A stretch of 41,397 bases of DNA from Alphaproteobacteria bacterium (GCA_017307355.1 JAFKFG010000033.1:1-41397); one strand, 5' to 3'; counted from the first letter of the stretch, positions 1 to 8,598 are shown. The notes: generated by a model not told the origin, from the sequence alone. Numbers and translations: made by a program.

Positions 1-153
1 TGTTAGAATATCGAAGTTTTTTGCATGCTTTTCTAGCGAAGTGCCCAACTCGCCAACGTCGTATAGAGTTGGAGCGCAAGCCCCAGATGAAGCGTATTAA
101 GTAGTTCCCATGTATATATCAGATTTTTCGGGAAGAAGCTCCGGGGCACGGAC

Positions 154-1089
154 ATGGCTTATTCGATTTCAAGCGAAATACTTGGCGGCTCTCGATCGGA
201 CGTAAAAATCTTAGGAGAGTTGCAGTTCCGGCAGCGACTGAGATCACATGGATTGCTTCGAGCCGTTTGGCGTTTTTACAGGCGCTTTCGGCCGGCAACG
301 CGACAGCACTTGCGGACAGAGCCAGCAGTGGTAGGAAACCTCGTTATTGTCTACCGCCATGTCTTCCTTTCAGAGGACAGCCGGCGGTTCCCGCAAAAAT
401 CCAGGCCGCTAGGGTTTGATTACGTCAAGTGCTTTCAGCGTCTGATCGAAACTATAGACGCAAGTAGCAATGCGCAGCGGGTTCGCGTTATTGTTATGTA
501 CAACGGCACTTCGGCGCAGCTGGCGAGCGATCCGTTTGAAAACTATCTACAGAAATGCGGGCGGAATATAGAAGTACAGCTGATCGATGCGCATTCTGCG
601 CTGGCGTCGTTCCTTGTGATGCTGCGCGCAATAAGAGACATGCCGTTCAAACCGAACGACATCATCTATTTTCTAGAGAATGATTATCTTCATGCCGATA
701 GCTGGGTCGATGAAGTGTTCCGTCTCTATTCATCGGGACTGCTGTTCGACTACGCCTCCCTGTACGATCATCCCGACCGATATAAATATCCGCGGAATTA
801 CGGCCGATCCACTATTCATGTCACAGAATCGAGACACTGGACGACAGCGCAATCCACTTGTGGTACATTTATAATGCGACACGATGTTTTTTTACGCGAT
901 TTTGAATACTTCTATACCGCTGTACATGACCACGTGATGTTCACGAGATTGACAGTCGGAATGGGACGAAAATTGCTGACGCCTTTGCCAGGCTTGGCGG
1001 TACATTGCATGTCAGAACACCTAGATCCCCTTCAAAGATTCGAAGAGTATTTCGTTCGAGATGTGGTGATTGCGGATGAAAATGGCTGA
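154..1089 (+). CDS. Glycosyltransferase-like protein of uncertain family
   Basis: Encodes 311 residues with no signal peptide or clear membrane span. The N-terminal 50 residues are basic. The middle reads like a GT-A fold: a VRVIVMYNG strand near residue 113, then an acidic ENDYLH motif near 174 where a DxD metal site would sit, and TCGTFIMRHD near 234. A sugar or surface-glycan substrate is inferred from this and from the Wzy-like polymerase and GT-B gene downstream. The ATG at 154 has a GGGG run 9-12 bases upstream as the only Shine-Dalgarno-like signal. The stop overlaps the start of the HAD gene, so the two are probably co-transcribed. The DNA is AT-rich compared with the rest of the window. 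I cannot assign a CAZy family or acceptor. Confidence 0.6.
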   Translation: MAYSISSEILGGSRSDVKILGELQFRQRLRSHGLLRAVWRFYRRFRPATRQHLRTEPAVVGNLVIVYRHVFLSEDSRRFPQKSRPLGFDYVKCFQRLIETIDASSNAQRVRVIVMYNGTSAQLASDPFENYLQKCGRNIEVQLIDAHSALASFLVMLRAIRDMPFKPNDIIYFLENDYLHADSWVDEVFRLYSSGLLFDYASLYDHPDRYKYPRNYGRSTIHVTESRHWTTAQSTCGTFIMRHDVFLRDFEYFYTAVHDHVMFTRLTVGMGRKLLTPLPGLAVHCMSEHLDPLQRFEEYFVRDVVIADENG

Positions 1090-1732
1090 CAGGAGGGAAG
1101 TCATTGTCTTCGACATAGACAAGACATTGATACATCAGAATTTGCACGAATTCCTTATCGATCCTTGGAGCGTGGAGACGCCGTACCGCCGTTTGATTAC
1201 TAGGTTTGTAGCCGGGTTTCGTAGGGCATGCTTTTTCCCCTTCATTCAGCGCCGGCTCGAATATCTTGTTACTGCTTTTATCTCGGAACAACAGCTGCAT
1301 GAGCTTACGTTGCGGATTTTGAGCGAATCCGGACACGTGCATTCCGATTTGGTGCGTCGTATCGGCAGATACAAACGCTATCGATATCCGGTAATTCTGG
1401 TGTCGGCGACCCCCGAAAGAGTTGCACGCCCGCTGGCGCGCCAACTGGGTGCATCCGTTTATGCGTCGAAATGCATTTGCGGTGTATTGACGAGGGATCT
1501 GCTGGCGAAGAAGCGATCGGTCTATTTGCTGATGGAGAAGAACGCCCTTGACATCAGGACGGTCTATTCTGACAGCCATTTGGACTTTTGGGATCACTCC
1601 AATAGTTTCCTTAACCAGACTCATCGGTTTGACTCTAATGGAGATTGCGCCATTTCTCATAGCCGCTTGGCTCGAGGGGGTGGCGATAACTATGGTTGTA
1701 TTGGGATTTGGCGTTCTCTATTCCGTTTATGA
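1082..1732 (+). CDS. HAD-family (phosphoserine phosphatase-like) hydrolase
   Basis: A HAD phosphatase of about 215 residues. Motif I is FDIDKTL near the N-terminus (DxDxT nucleophile pair), motif II is the serine in LVSATPE, and motif IV is SDSHLD. The substrate is not evident. In other bacteria such HAD proteins occur next to UbiA-like prenyltransferases or glycan membrane proteins, and the next gene here is a membrane protein. Candidate starts are TTG 1070, ATG 1076 and ATG 1082, all overlapping the stop of the upstream gene; 1082 was chosen for a GGAT just before it. The last 35 residues after motif IV look unlike the family and lie over the start of the next gene, so the true 3' end may have been changed by a frameshift. 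Confidence 0.7.
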   Translation: MADRREVIVFDIDKTLIHQNLHEFLIDPWSVETPYRRLITRFVAGFRRACFFPFIQRRLEYLVTAFISEQQLHELTLRILSESGHVHSDLVRRIGRYKRYRYPVILVSATPERVARPLARQLGASVYASKCICGVLTRDLLAKKRSVYLLMEKNALDIRTVYSDSHLDFWDHSNSFLNQTHRFDSNGDCAISHSRLARGGGDNYGCIGIWRSLFRL

Positions 1733-2294
1733 ACTCGGCTACGTGCAGAATGATATGCTTTCGGTAAAAGAGGCGGGCGGAATGACGCACAGGCCGCAAT
1801 TTGATCAGTTCAATTCGAGTGTCTTCTACGCCTGTCGGCTAATTGTGATTGCCGCAATTCTTTATGCCGCATACGTTCTGCGTGGCGCATACTTTTCTCG
1901 TGTTGCGGCATATTTGGCCGTCATTGGCGGCATCTTCTTTTTACACAATAGCCTGGTCAGGCCGCGCTGGAGGATTGCGACATTCATTTCACTCAATACG
2001 CTGAAGATCCTGGTTCGGCTTGGTATTATTGCGCCAGCGGCTGTCATGTATGTATGCGGAGCCCTGCCACATCTGGCGGTGAAGCTGCTCCACTATCTCG
2101 GCACAAAAAAAATCTTCCCGATTTCCGAGGATATGGTGAAGAGTGCTGTGTTGCCGATTTATCTGGGCTGCTTGCCAGTACTGGTACTTGTTGAGCCCAA
2201 ACTGATTTTGTTCGGGGTTCCCTACTTCCTTAATCACTTTAAGTCGCAACTCTTCAGTGGTGCCCAACGGCTTGTTGCTGGGGTACGAGCCTGA
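1638..2294 (+). CDS. Polytopic membrane protein, possibly UbiA-related
   Basis: About 218 residues, strongly hydrophobic, with roughly five to six predicted membrane segments. After the first hydrophobic stretch comes YELGYVQND followed by a basic THRPQF segment. This faintly resembles the NDxxD loop of UbiA prenyltransferases, but the second aspartate is missing, so the relation is only a suggestion. Pairing with a HAD phosphatase fits a role in polyprenyl-linked glycan chemistry (inference). The ATG at 1638 was chosen over TTG 1548 because it gives a normal hydrophobic N-terminus. ATG 1692, preceded by GAGGGGG, is an alternative but would remove the first membrane span. Whichever start is used, the gene overlaps the HAD gene out of frame. 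Low G+C like its neighbours. Confidence 0.6.
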   Translation: MEIAPFLIAAWLEGVAITMVVLGFGVLYSVYELGYVQNDMLSVKEAGGMTHRPQFDQFNSSVFYACRLIVIAAILYAAYVLRGAYFSRVAAYLAVIGGIFFLHNSLVRPRWRIATFISLNTLKILVRLGIIAPAAVMYVCGALPHLAVKLLHYLGTKKIFPISEDMVKSAVLPIYLGCLPVLVLVEPKLILFGVPYFLNHFKSQLFSGAQRLVAGVRA

Positions 2295-2314
2295 TCGGAA
2301 AGTACGCCTCCAAA

Positions 2315-3571
2315 ATGCTCAATCGATATTTCCGTGATCATCCAAGATATCTCTGGTTGGCGTTTTATCTTCTGTTGAACTTGATCTACACTGTGCTGAT
2401 CATAAACAATTGGGCATTATATTCCGAGGCGCGGGTTGTTTCAGTCGACAGTACTGCGCCCGTTATCGCGATTTTTCTGCTGTTGGCCGCCTCATATATT
2501 TTTTTTCAGACGTTCTGGTTCAATTTTGTCAGCAAGATAAGGGTGATTAGAGTACGGGCGGATGCGCCCGAGATTGTGGACAAAAGGGTCAGTCTTACAT
2601 TGCTCGCCCTGCAACTTATGTTTCTTGCATACGCACTTTCCTCCGGTGCTTACGTCGCAGATTCCACCGTGCAGGGAGGATCATTCTTGTCGCTGATATG
2701 GGTATTCATTCCCGTCGACGTTCTTTCATTCATTTATTATGGCTTTTACCGAAGGTCTCCCTATTTCAAAATCAACTGTGCGGCTTGGCTGATTTCCAGC
2801 TTTCTTCGTGGTTGGAGCGGTATACTTCTCACGATAATATTTTTTGAATCTTGTCGGCTTATCAGGGCGCGCACAATCAGAATGCGGCACGTGTTTGCCT
2901 CTGTGGCAGCACTCGTGATCGGCTACCCATTAATTTATTTCGGCAAGCTGTTTATCAGGTTTTACGCCGCCGCCCAGCAGAGTACTGATTTTTCCACTTT
3001 TTGGTCACTATACGAGTCAATCAATATTTTCGAGGCGCTAGGCATCGCTGTGCAGCAAGCCTTTGATCGATTGCAGCTGATTTCGTCTTCAGTTGCGGTA
3101 CACGAAATCGCGCCGGCGTTGCGCGCGGACTATTATAACAACATGTTCCAACCATTCTGGCTCGAAGGTCTTCATGGATTGGCGCTGGACCGCCTGCTTG
3201 GCAGGCCCGAAGCACTTAATGTGGGACAAGTGTTGGCGTTGCAGCTCGATCCTCTATCGTTGGTGAACTGGAATGCGAACCCAACACTGATCGGATGGTT
3301 TTTTATTCTACCTCAATACGCCGTATTCAACTTTCTTTATGCTCTCCTGCTCGGCGCTGTGTTTGTTCTGCTGGGAAGAATGCTTAAGCAAACTCCCGAA
3401 TCTCGAGATATGATGTGGTATGCGTGGTTAATCCTTCTCATTCCGGGTTGGTATGGGGCGATGTTCCTGTACGTATATGTGATGTTCCTATTTGTTGCGT
3501 TGCATATGATATTTGAGCCCCAAAAAAAGGCCGGACGAAATATGGCGGAAGCCCATTGTGGTTATCGTTAA
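2315..3571 (+). CDS. Wzy-like oligosaccharide repeat-unit polymerase
   Basis: A 418-residue inner-membrane protein with about ten hydrophobic segments, a large loop in the second half (roughly residues 220-310) and an LRGWSG motif between membrane segments near residue 169. This layout is typical of O-antigen/EPS polymerases of the Wzy type, which are diverse in sequence and usually recognised by topology. Expected role: joining lipid-linked repeat units at the periplasmic face. No flippase (Wzx) or WaaL-like ligase is seen nearby, so a ligase is the main alternative. ATG 2315 follows the previous stop by 20 bases; the end overlaps the GT-B gene. This is the most AT-rich part of the cassette. 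Confidence 0.6.
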   Translation: MLNRYFRDHPRYLWLAFYLLLNLIYTVLIINNWALYSEARVVSVDSTAPVIAIFLLLAASYIFFQTFWFNFVSKIRVIRVRADAPEIVDKRVSLTLLALQLMFLAYALSSGAYVADSTVQGGSFLSLIWVFIPVDVLSFIYYGFYRRSPYFKINCAAWLISSFLRGWSGILLTIIFFESCRLIRARTIRMRHVFASVAALVIGYPLIYFGKLFIRFYAAAQQSTDFSTFWSLYESINIFEALGIAVQQAFDRLQLISSSVAVHEIAPALRADYYNNMFQPFWLEGLHGLALDRLLGRPEALNVGQVLALQLDPLSLVNWNANPTLIGWFFILPQYAVFNFLYALLLGAVFVLLGRMLKQTPESRDMMWYAWLILLIPGWYGAMFLYVYVMFLFVALHMIFEPQKKAGRNMAEAHCGYR

Positions 3572-4553
3572 TCTTTTCAATTTGAAAAATACAAATGGGA
3601 TGTATTACTACGCGCTGGATTACATTCGGCGAAATGAGGCCGCTATTGAGAAAATTCTTGTCCGGCCGAATTTAGCGGAAGATGCGCGCCGACAATTTCC
3701 TGAGCTGACCGTGGTCGAATGCGGGCTCGCCAGTTTTGTCGCAAGTATTTTGGTCGCACGGGCGAGAGGCGGTTTTCTTTATACGCCGACACCTCATCCG
3801 GTCCCCTTCATATCGCGGCAGCTCATTGTCGTGCACGATGCCTATCCTTTTTTCGGGATGCTAGGCGGCCTTAAGAAATTCTTGTTGCGAGTGTCACTGG
3901 AAACGTCCAAGTGCCTGGTCGGATATATCAATCAATCCGATGCTAGTGATTTCGTCAGAAGTATCGGGGTTCGTGAGGCGCGACTGGTTTTTGCGCCAAA
4001 TTATTTTCCTCCGACGCTGAATTTATTGCACAAGAGTCGCGACGCTAGCTTGTCTCGGTTGCGTGTCGGATTGTTTGGAACGGATTCGCCGAAAAAGAAT
4101 TACGAAGCCCTGTTCGAAGAGGTCATCGCATCTGGCCGTGCCGACTTTATGGAGTTTTGGATCTACGGTCATATGACCGCTTATTTTTCCGGCCTAAGAT
4201 CTCGTTTTGGAACCATTCATTGCGAACTCGTTGAGAGCGATCGCTTTGCGCTTGCGGAGTTTCTCGGTTCCGTGGACGTGGTCGTTTCGGTTGCCCTGAA
4301 TGAGGGGTTTGGTCGACCTATTGCCGCTGCGTTGGTATCGGGAGTTCCCTGTTTTCTTATTGAGACGCGGGTGTTTCGCGAATTTTTCGGTGGCGCAGCA
4401 GAATTTGAGGCGAGCGTGAGCGATATTGTTACCCAGCTTGCTGCTCATAAAATGGGGAGCGAGATAAGGCAGATACGTCTCGAGGTGCCAACGGCTGTCG
4501 CAGAAGCACAAAACAGGATTGAACGCCTTTTGCACGAGGCCGGCCGCGGATGA
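3513..4553 (+). CDS. GT-B glycosyltransferase (GT4-like)
   Basis: Encodes up to 346 residues. The C-terminal half carries the retaining GT-B donor-site motif: LNEGFGRPIAAALVSGVPCF near residues 265-284, matching the EGFGxPxxEAxxxGxP pattern of GT4 enzymes but with Ala at the usual Glu of PxxEA. A GLFGTDSPKKNYEAL strand near residue 190 fits the start of the second Rossmann domain. Predicted role: cytoplasmic transfer of a sugar from a nucleotide donor to a growing lipid-linked oligosaccharide. The start is uncertain: TTG 3513 or in-frame GTG 3558, both inside the end of the polymerase gene, which points to translational coupling. This is the last plus-strand gene of the AT-rich cassette. Confidence 0.75.
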   Translation: MSPKKRPDEIWRKPIVVIVNLFNLKNTNGMYYYALDYIRRNEAAIEKILVRPNLAEDARRQFPELTVVECGLASFVASILVARARGGFLYTPTPHPVPFISRQLIVVHDAYPFFGMLGGLKKFLLRVSLETSKCLVGYINQSDASDFVRSIGVREARLVFAPNYFPPTLNLLHKSRDASLSRLRVGLFGTDSPKKNYEALFEEVIASGRADFMEFWIYGHMTAYFSGLRSRFGTIHCELVESDRFALAEFLGSVDVVVSVALNEGFGRPIAAALVSGVPCFLIETRVFREFFGGAAEFEASVSDIVTQLAAHKMGSEIRQIRLEVPTAVAEAQNRIERLLHEAGRG

Positions 4554-4679
4554 CGTTAGAGTCAGGACGGGCTCGTTATACCCATTATAAACTGTCTATC
4601 GTACTGCTGAGCGGGTTACAGAATGCATTCTGCGGATTCATTTGTGATTCGAGAAATAGAGGTATGCGGCACTTTACGT

Positions 4680-5372
4680 TCATCGTCGAAAGCGCCACAG
4701 ATAACGCGCCATGCTGGCGACATGCCAGCGAAAGTGCTTCAGGCTCCGGGATGTGGCGCGACGCGCGTCATGCACGACTTCGATCCAAGGCAGTACACGT
4801 GTCGGGCGCCTGAGCATACTGACGCGCCGGCAGATGTCTGCGTCTTCAAGGTACATGAAATACCGTTCGTCGAAGCCTCCAACCTCGGCGAAAACCTGGG
4901 ATGGAAACATCATGAACATGCCGGCGGCCCAATCAACAACGATAGGCTGGTCGCCGTCGAGCTGGTAGTCGGGCGTCGTGCGTTGGCCGCGCATGCGACG
5001 CAGTACGCGGTGCAAGACGCGGCTTAGCGAGGGGTGGCGGCGCGCGCTATCTTCGATCAGACCTTCGCGAGAGAGGACACATGGCGCACAAACGCCCGCA
5101 TCTGGCGCGTCTGCTGCACTTAGTAAATCTTTGAACACAGACGCATCGCAGCGAATATCCGGATTAAGGACGACAAAACGGTCGGCCCCGCCGATGTGCC
5201 GGAACGCCTGATTGTGGTTCGCGCCGAATCCAAGCGGACTGGTGTTGCGCAGGACCAGAAGGCCCGGGCCGGCGCCAGCCAAAAAGGATTCATCTTCCGG
5301 TAGGTTGAGCGTGACCACAATACGGGCGCCGGCCTCTGCGGCTCGGCGCAGATCCGCCAACAAAGCACGCAC
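4680..5372 (-). CDS. GT2 family glycosyltransferase, N-terminally truncated
   Basis: A 230-residue GT-A enzyme starting at GTG 5372. It has an NPDIR metal-site motif (near residue 71), VDWAAGMFMMF, the GGFDERYFMYLEDADICRR acceptor/catalytic block near residue 168, and a basic C-terminus. This matches rhamnosyltransferase-like GT2 proteins with a LGFGANHNQAF segment. The family usually begins with a short strand ending in SHxQG. Here the codons just upstream of the GTG read His-Pro-Gln-Gly-Glu-Leu, but an in-frame TGA at 5391-5393 cuts them off. The first beta strand of the nucleotide fold is therefore missing and the gene may be a decaying copy. It converges on the GT-B gene, and a gene-free stretch lies upstream. 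Confidence 0.65.
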   Translation of the reverse strand: MRALLADLRRAAEAGARIVVTLNLPEDESFLAGAGPGLLVLRNTSPLGFGANHNQAFRHIGGADRFVVLNPDIRCDASVFKDLLSAADAPDAGVCAPCVLSREGLIEDSARRHPSLSRVLHRVLRRMRGQRTTPDYQLDGDQPIVVDWAAGMFMMFPSQVFAEVGGFDERYFMYLEDADICRRVSMLRRPTRVLPWIEVVHDARRATSRSLKHFRWHVASMARYLWRFRR

Positions 5373-5889
5373 GAGCTCGCCTTGTGGATGTCAACGCAAT
5401 TCCTCACGTTTTGACGCATTGTGGTAATGTTCGGCCCAATATTTCGCAACTTTTCGTTTCTGTGCCGCCTGCACGCGGGTTGGCTCAGGGCTGGCAGTGG
5501 CCGGCCCGTAAGCGATGAGCCGGCACCTTGAGGGCGGTAATCGCCAGAGCCAATGCCTTCAATGTGCCAAGAGTACCGCCAGTAACTGGATCGCGGCGCC
5601 GGACGGCCTTTCGAGGCTATATCGGGGCCAACTGGGCCCGTCCACCTCATGGCGTTCCTACAAGCCGCGGCGTTCGCCCCTCAGGCATGCGATGTTTGGG
5701 AGGGGGCTCATCATAGTGCGGGCTTCCTGGCATCACTGCCTGTGCCCTTTTTAGGTATACGTCGTGCCCTCGGCTCATACATGGTACGATGGGCTATTGT
5801 ATCCTCGGTTTATACCAATTATGAGGATGTTCATGCTTTGCATGGCGGGACCGACAGGGACCCGTGTCTTTGACAAAGCCTTCTCAATC
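5373..5889. other. Gene-free stretch between GT2 gene and tRNA-Lys
   Basis: About 0.5 kb with short open frames in several directions but no recognisable protein. The segment next to the GT2 gene probably contains its decayed 5' end. A possible but weak promoter for the tRNA is TTGTAT at 5797-5802, 17 bases, then TATGAG at 5820-5825 (four of six matches in each box). No insertion-sequence ends or convincing terminator were seen. Confidence 0.4.
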
Positions 5890-5964
5890 GAGCCCGTAGC
5901 TCAGCGGTAGAGCATCTGACTTTTAATCAGAGGGTCGATGGTTCGAAACCATCCGGGCTCACCA
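5890..5964 (+). tRNA. tRNA-Lys (anticodon UUU)
   Basis: Folds as a complete cloverleaf: acceptor stem GAGCCCG with CGGGCTC, D arm GCTC/GAGC, anticodon stem TCTGA/TCAGA around loop CTTTTAA (anticodon TTT), variable GGGTC, T arm GATGG/CCATC around TTCGAAA, discriminator A and encoded CCA at 5962-5964. It stands alone at the junction between the AT-rich glycan cassette and the export genes. Its last six bases overlap, on the opposite strand, the final codon and stop of the YjbH-like gene. Confidence 0.97.
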
Positions 5965-8466
5965 TTGGGGCTGGGCGACCTCCTGCAGACCGCGGCGAAT
6001 CTCGCTTTCGCTGGACCTCTGAGTCTCATCATAAAGCACGGCATCGCCAAGGAGACGTTGGCCACCGTCGCGCTGTATGGGCCGCAAATCCACTCCCCAC
6101 ACTCCTTGTGTCTCGATCGGTAATGACCACCCAAGCGGAATGCGGATGATGATCCCTTTATCGAAGCTGCCTTCCCCAAATTGTTCTGATGAGACATTGG
6201 TCTTTGTAAAGAAAGCGCCTATCTCGACGCCCGTAGCAAAGCGCCGGGTCACTTGGAAAGTAAGGCCGCGATCTCCTGCGAGATACTGGCCGGCGCTGAG
6301 AGTGAAATTCAGATCATGCCACGGTGAGGCGTAATAGAGCGATACGTGTCCCGTGAAGGCATGATAGTTCTGCAGGTCGAACAGTCGGTCGAAACCGCGT
6401 TGCCAGACTTCATAAGCATCGACCCCAAGGGCCCAGCGCTGTTTCTCAGGGCGCCATAGTATTTCACCACCTCCGCCCGCGAACATGCTCTCGAGATATC
6501 CAGCTTTCACGATCGCGAATATATCTGGGTTCACGCGAAAGCGATACTGGGTGTCGAGTTCACCGATGCCCGTTTTCCCCCGCGCGAAATATTTAAGAAA
6601 ATCACTTCTGACGTGTGGAAGAGAGCTATTGGATTGCCGCTCCAGGTTGAAATTGTCGAACAGGCTAGTCTCAGCTTCACCATTGATTGACAGACCCGGC
6701 CGTAGTTCAACGCTTCCGCTCGCAACTGCCGCCAGCTGGATGGCGAACGGACCGGCTGGATCGAACAATTCCTGGCGGAGCTGCGGATAGATGTTCCATG
6801 AGAAACGCGGATAGGTGGTGCGGTTTGCTTCGGCCAAAACAGAATTCTGCATGGGGGCCGCCGAGATGGCTGTACCGCCTACATTGCTGAATAAATCGGT
6901 CTTTCCGGTCTGTGTGAACTGGCGCTCTTCCGGTCCCCGCAGGATGTCGAATTCTTGCTGCGCCACCCCGTTTACAACTGCGATGAAGCGAAATTTTTCA
7001 ATCTGCGGAGGCGTCTCCGTCATCATAATTCGCGTAAGACGATCCAAGGCGTCTGCCTCAGAAAAGTAGTGAAAATTATTATAATATACGATCGCCGTGC
7101 TGTTCGTCAGAGAGACCGCTTCAATCGTAATGCGTTGGCGACGTGCCTCGCGTTGTATTGCCGCTGCGATTTTTCCGATGTCTGGCCCAACTGCATCGAT
7201 GACTGTCGCAATGGCGGGTGTCTGGATGGGTTCGAAGAGGGTGGGGGAGGGGACGAATGCGAGGCTCTGGTAGGCCGGCTCCGTCGCGGCTTCGGTGATG
7301 CATTGAACGGCATTGCTACTGCCGTTTTTTACAATCACGTTGCTGATTTCTTCACCATAGACCTGTGCAATCTGGGCGACTGCGATGCAGTGCCTTGCAG
7401 TGTCTCCTGTCGCGTTCAGAACCAATGTTCGGCCACGTAGCTCTGCACTTCGCAGTCCATTAACTTGCCACAGAGTGTCGACAAAGGTGGTGTGGCGATC
7501 ATTGGCCTGGCGTCGTGAAACCGTGATGCCACGCTCTGATTGCAACAGGGTCTGCAAAGAGAGTTGTTGGTCTTCCGGCGTTCGTATTTTGGCTTCAAGC
7601 GCCGGGATGTCTAGTTTGGATAGGTATTGTGGTTTGAGCGGATTCACTTGGAATGAAATATTGCCCCCAACTGACCGACCATAAAGCCAGTTAAGGCCCA
7701 GCGTTATCCCGTCAGCGACCTGGTAGGAAGCGCCATAGTTAAATTGGCTGCGAGGTCTAAAAGCGCCACGCTCGGCTTCGAGCATGTATTGATCGCTGCT
7801 ATATTCGGCAATGAGCGAGAGCTTCTCGATCGGCGTGTGCCAAATAATGCCTCCAAAGGGTGCTGTTGTTCGACCATGAAAATACTGGTTGCCACTCAGC
7901 TGTCCTCCTTCCCCGCTGAATTGGCCGCGGTTCTTGAAAGAGGGGAAAATATTGCCCAAGGGATTTCGGAAGCCATCGGCTTCACCCAAGCGACCCCATC
8001 CCATGCCTAGGGTGAAGTCGAGTGGACCGATGCGCTTTGAAGCGACAATAAATTCGCTGCTGTAAATGCCGGTACCCACCAAGTCGTTTATGCCAATCGC
8101 TATCGCTGGAAAAAAGCTGGACTCGTTCCAGAGGCGGGCCTTTATGGCGAAGCTTCGATCCCAATAAACCGGGTAGGAAGGATCGAAACGGGAGAGGCCG
8201 GAATAACGGAACGATGTTTCAAGCCAAGGCAAAGCCTGGAAGCCAAGGTAATAATGTTGTGTATTTTGAAAGAAGCTGGCACCTGCCGACAACTCCGCGT
8301 CCAACGGCATCCGCGCGCTGGGCATGTCAATCATGCCGGCGCTACCGAAATTGTTGCGGATTAGCGTGGGCGCTGCAGAAACCGGGTGTGCCCCCCCCGA
8401 GAGGCACAGGACAACCCACAGGATCAGGCGCCCTTTCCGGGGGCTTTTGACTGCCCTTGCCCGCAC
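5959..8466 (-). CDS. yjbH: YjbH-family exopolysaccharide outer-membrane protein
   Basis: 835 residues, with a signal peptide at 1-31 (basic start, hydrophobic core, cleavage near VSA-AP). The family hallmark GMIDMPSARM is at 44-53 of the precursor, then long amphipathic beta-strand-rich sequence and a C-terminal barrel-like half ending in GVDLRPIQRDGG. It belongs to the YjbH/GfcD family, outer-membrane proteins of exopolysaccharide or capsule secretion that work with an SLBB export protein and a YjbF lipoprotein; homologues of both occur in this window. The start is GTG 8466, preceded by AAGG at a good distance. It is divergent from the SLBB gene. At the other end, its last Trp codon and TGA lie in the antisense of the tRNA-Lys 3' end. 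Confidence 0.88.
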   Translation of the reverse strand: MRARAVKSPRKGRLILWVVLCLSGGAHPVSAAPTLIRNNFGSAGMIDMPSARMPLDAELSAGASFFQNTQHYYLGFQALPWLETSFRYSGLSRFDPSYPVYWDRSFAIKARLWNESSFFPAIAIGINDLVGTGIYSSEFIVASKRIGPLDFTLGMGWGRLGEADGFRNPLGNIFPSFKNRGQFSGEGGQLSGNQYFHGRTTAPFGGIIWHTPIEKLSLIAEYSSDQYMLEAERGAFRPRSQFNYGASYQVADGITLGLNWLYGRSVGGNISFQVNPLKPQYLSKLDIPALEAKIRTPEDQQLSLQTLLQSERGITVSRRQANDRHTTFVDTLWQVNGLRSAELRGRTLVLNATGDTARHCIAVAQIAQVYGEEISNVIVKNGSSNAVQCITEAATEPAYQSLAFVPSPTLFEPIQTPAIATVIDAVGPDIGKIAAAIQREARRQRITIEAVSLTNSTAIVYYNNFHYFSEADALDRLTRIMMTETPPQIEKFRFIAVVNGVAQQEFDILRGPEERQFTQTGKTDLFSNVGGTAISAAPMQNSVLAEANRTTYPRFSWNIYPQLRQELFDPAGPFAIQLAAVASGSVELRPGLSINGEAETSLFDNFNLERQSNSSLPHVRSDFLKYFARGKTGIGELDTQYRFRVNPDIFAIVKAGYLESMFAGGGGEILWRPEKQRWALGVDAYEVWQRGFDRLFDLQNYHAFTGHVSLYYASPWHDLNFTLSAGQYLAGDRGLTFQVTRRFATGVEIGAFFTKTNVSSEQFGEGSFDKGIIIRIPLGWSLPIETQGVWGVDLRPIQRDGGQRLLGDAVLYDETQRSSESEIRRGLQEVAQPQW

Positions 8467-8598
8467 GTTTCCGCCTTCATTCGATCACTTGGGCCTTCCT
8501 TGCCTTTCACCTAAGCAATTGCAAGAAAATTCTTTTTTTAGTTACCAGGCCTCTTTGGCTATGCTAAAGCGCCACGGTTGATGCGCCTTGAGGGGCCA

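Noticed and set aside
1..104. Possible 3' end of an upstream gene, or a minus-strand gene, at the left edge
   Set aside because: At least three frames stay open over this short piece, including one ending at TAG 102-104, so no choice can be supported.
4619..4632. 14-bp palindrome CAGAATGCATTCTG between two convergent glycosyltransferase genes
   Set aside because: Stem of only five with a four-base loop and no T-run; too weak to call a terminator.
5400..5880. Short open frames in the gap between the GT2 gene and the tRNA
   Set aside because: None has recognisable similarity, a ribosome site or protein-like composition.
5890..5964. tRNA-Lys as attachment site of an integrated island
   Set aside because: No integrase gene and no repeated copy of the tRNA 3' end was seen in the window.
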